Of a DNA stretch of 64,000 bases, positions 61,625 through 64,000 are shown piece by piece. Positions within the stretch are counted from its first letter, which is position 1. The number at the start of each line of letters is the position of its first letter. The translations under genes and the position numbers were made by a program. Source of the DNA: Hormiphora californensis (Eukaryota > Ctenophora > Tentaculata > Cydippida > Pleurobrachiidae); NCBI GenBank assembly GCA_020137815.1, contig CM035352.1:4389498-4453497 (forward strand), read 5' to 3'. The notes under the pieces were generated by a model. It saw nothing but the letters and a program-made list of their open reading frames with translations, was not told the DNA's origin and ran no database searches.

Positions 61625-61671
<47 letters not shown>

Positions 61672-61860
61672 AGAGAGAGGGGCAAATATATGACTTGGAT
61701 TATGACCACTACCGTTGACTATATAACATAGGGCTCACAATCTCTTCTAGCGCCCTCTGGCGACACAGCTCTCTCGTATTAACATAGCGAGAAAGAGAGA
61801 GAGAGAGAGATCGAGAGAGAGAGAGAGATCGAGAGAGAGAAGAGAGAGAGAAACAGAGGA
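61239..61860. repeat. CT and GA microsatellites
   Basis: CT array at 61239-61330 and GA arrays at about 61548-61678 and 61795-61855. Confidence 0.95.
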
Positions 61861-62670
61861 AGAAAGAGAACTCACTAGCTACTCAGCAGCAAGACTCAAG
61901 GTGGGAAATCACGTCTATCTTCTAAACGAACAGTCATTCTCCACCTCTCAAATCCAACGGATTTAAGGCTTGGAGAGGATGCAAGAACCCTAGTACGAAG
62001 AATTGTTGAGTAATATTAGGGGTGAGAACAAACGAAGAGCCTGGATAATCCTGCAACCAAACGAGAATTACAAGCCTCATTTGCAACAGTAAGGGTAACA
62101 ACGTGGGAGCCCTGGGCTCTATTAAGAGGAGCTGTAACAACTTTGTGACAGCAGTTAACTCGTTTACTAAAACTCTTACAACTTCAAACTTTCCAAATTC
62201 CAACTACGAAGACAAAACTACATCAAACAAGGAGAGAGAAAGGAGGAGTGGTTTTTGGAGTTTGTATGCCACAATTTGATATGTGATGTGTGAAACTAGA
62301 TGAAGCGGGATGAGGGCTTGATGGGGATCGTGTAGCCTATAACAACTGAGAAACTGATTCGAGGTGATGTGTGAATAGCGGTGTGACCTTTAACTCGAGA
62401 GATCCAGTTAAAAACACCCGGACCACGCGTGTGTATAGCGAGATAGTGCGAAAAATAAAGTGTGATCCTGATTAGAGCTACCCGGGTCTTCCAAAAACTC
62501 AGATATATCTCACATCTTGTGGGAGCTGACACTTACTTGCTAAGCGAGGAATAGTTAGAGAGAGTGTGTGATTATAGTAGCAGTTGGTTTCAGACAAAAC
62601 AGTTAGGTATCTCTCCCGATTTCTCTCTCTCGATAGATGCGCTGCGGCTCCCCCGGTGCCTTCTTCCGCG
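61861..62670. other. Unassigned sequence
   Basis: An 89-codon minus frame at 61934-62203 is hydrophobic but has no family match or splice support. Nothing else recognised. Confidence 0.35.
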
Positions 62671-62671
62671 T

Positions 62672-62755
62672 AGTCATAGCAACTCACGTGACACATGGTC
62701 AGGTATCACGTGGTACACGTTTTCCTAGCCCCGGCACATTGGTCACGTGGTACTA
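62672..62755. promoter_or_regulatory. E-box cluster with RFX-type X-box and CCAAT
   Basis: Three CACGTG cores within 65 bp (62687-62692, 62709-62714, 62746-62751), an X-box-like GTAGTCATAGCAAC just before (62672-62685) and an ATTGG overlapping the third E-box region (62740). Resembles a USF/MITF-type promoter element. No adjacent gene was identified. Confidence 0.45.
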
Positions 62756-63594
62756 TATACCTGAAACAAAAACAATAACAATAACTGAGAGCAATTCATC
62801 ATTTTAATGTGTTCTACTACTTCTACACGTACACGTGTCGAAAGGGACCTTGGAGTATGGTGAGACAGGAAAGTGGGACGAAATGTGAATTGCGAGAAGA
62901 AATCTGAGACGAAATGGGAGTACATGTGTGGTCAATGGTCATGTTTCATGCATTTGGTATCAGGCATTATCATGACGTCCAACGAGGGGGGGGGGGTGTG
63001 ATTCGGACTATCTCGGATACGGGAAGGGGACCTGGGATCAGATGGAATTCAAACCCCTATTTCCATATATCACAGCGCTGATATCAGATCAGTGACGTCA
63101 CACAGAGAGGAAGTCCCATGGCTCTGAGGGGGACATGTTAGGAATTTGACTGCTAATCCTGAGGGGGGTCCAGGGGGGGGTCCCCTTCATCATGACAGGT
63201 GTGAACATTCCATAGTGTTGACAAATGCGTCAGAAGAAGGAGACGGGAGAGATTAAATATGAGCTCAATTGGTGTTACGACATTGAATCAAGATGATGAG
63301 ATTGAAAGGAAGATTATTCAAAAAATTGTTGTTAGTACCAATAATTCCCTTGGGCTGGTTCAAATTGACAAAGTTTCAGCTAACCCCCATGCCCTTCTTG
63401 AGTACCCCTTACTCAATACCGCATGTCCAGCAGCAATCTCACTTTTTCCAGCTACCTCGCTAGACTTGTTATCAGTATATTTCCTGGTAGTGCTGTATTG
63501 GTGCAATAAGTGGCGTAAAGCAATTGTTTTCTTAAAGCCAGTTCCAGTTCTTTGAGATGTATCCATTTGCCGCTCTCTCCCTAGGCTTCAGTAA
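62756..63594. other. Unassigned sequence with a weak plus-strand frame
   Basis: A 98-codon frame starts with ATG at 63259 (MSSIGVTTLNQDDEIERKII) and has one hydrophobic stretch near its end. No family is recognised and no donor is clear, so it is not called as a gene. Confidence 0.3.
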
Positions 63595-63653
63595 AGATAT
63601 GGGAGAGGGAGAGAAAGAGAGAGAAAGAGAGAGAGAGAGATAGAGAGAGATAG

Positions 63654-63694
<41 letters not shown>

Positions 63695-63710
63695 GAGAGA
63701 TAGAAAGACG
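63595..63710. repeat. (GA)n microsatellite
   Basis: Interrupted GA repeats followed directly by GACGCTACTTTCAA, a word shared with 28362 and (inverted) 30334. Confidence 0.9.
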
Positions 63711-63810
63711 CTACTTTCAAGGAAAAGATGATAGCCCCACCCATTAAAAGACAAACAAAGACTCCTCCTGTGAGAATTATAACCATTTCGAGCAATAGGT
63801 TAGGTACACA

Positions 63811-63886
63811 GTTGGTTACGAAGTTACCCCTTGCCAGCGCGCGCGAAGGTCGCCCGGCGACAGAGTGTGAGGTGTCTTCGATACCA
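63811..63886. mobile_element. Mutator-like MITE, 76 bp, with 9-bp target duplication
   Basis: TTGGTTACGAAG at the left and CTTCGATACCAA at the right, flanked by GGTACACAG on both sides (63802-63810 and 63887-63895). It is the inverted near-identical copy of 15741-15815, differing mainly by a few bases in the middle. Confidence 0.85.
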
Positions 63887-64000
63887 AGGTACACAGACGA
63901 TAGCCAGAGACACTTAAAACGCATGCCGGTTTTTTTCCAAACCTGTGTTCAAAAAGAGACGTGTTTCAACGTCCGACTCCTTCCCCTCTCTCTCCACCTA

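Overview
The window is animal nuclear DNA. The genes are intron-rich and metazoan: Dishevelled, a Brachyury-type T-box gene, an hnRNP R/Q-like RNA-binding protein, a TMBIM/Lifeguard protein and the TORC2 subunit SIN1. The background is full of (CT)n/(GA)n arrays, minisatellites, MITEs and non-LTR retrotransposons. The divergent T-box and the sushi-domain receptor would suit an early-branching animal such as a sponge, but the sequence alone does not settle this. It is a scaffold with one 100-N gap (58901-59000), several stretches of apparently poor base quality with stretched homopolymers, and repeated single-base frame breaks in otherwise good genes.

Layout. 1-1.8 kb: 393-bp satellite. 2.0-3.8 kb: 46-bp minisatellite. 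5.2-10.0 kb: ~1.3-kb macrosatellite. 10.5-10.8 kb: a Tourist-like MITE, then long CT arrays to 14.8 kb. 15.4-17.3 kb (+): 3' part of Dishevelled with the DEP domain. 18.9-22.0 kb (+): a CR1-like LINE broken by a palindromic insertion in ORF1 and truncated in the reverse transcriptase. 23-25.3 kb: tRNA-derived repeats and a ~1-kb foldback. 26.8-28.4 kb (-): a decayed LINE reverse transcriptase. 30.5-33.5 kb (+): complete hnRNP R/Q-like gene. About 33.9-46.2 kb (+): a gene for an unrecognised type II membrane protein. One of its introns carries a recent LINE with two long open frames (36.5-42.1 kb). Another carries a complete opposite-strand gene (43.2-45.5 kb) for a sushi-domain receptor with a tyrosine-rich tail. 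47.3-48.3 kb (+): TMBIM. 49.0-51.1 kb (+): SIN1. About 53.8-60.0 kb (-): Brachyury-like T-box gene with its promoter at 60.1-60.25 kb. 60.3-64 kb: GA/CT arrays, an E-box cluster and a MITE.

The most unusual theme is that several exon boundaries in unrelated genes sit inside short tandem duplications. The hnRNP exon 5 acceptor is in three copies, the SIN1 exon 1 acceptor in three, the T-box exon 1 donor in two, the type II gene donor in two, and a minisatellite ends exactly at the Dishevelled exon 2 acceptor. Several MITE families can be defined from terminal repeats plus target-site duplications: Mutator-like (9 bp), hAT-like (8 bp), pogo-like (TA) and Harbinger-like (TAA).
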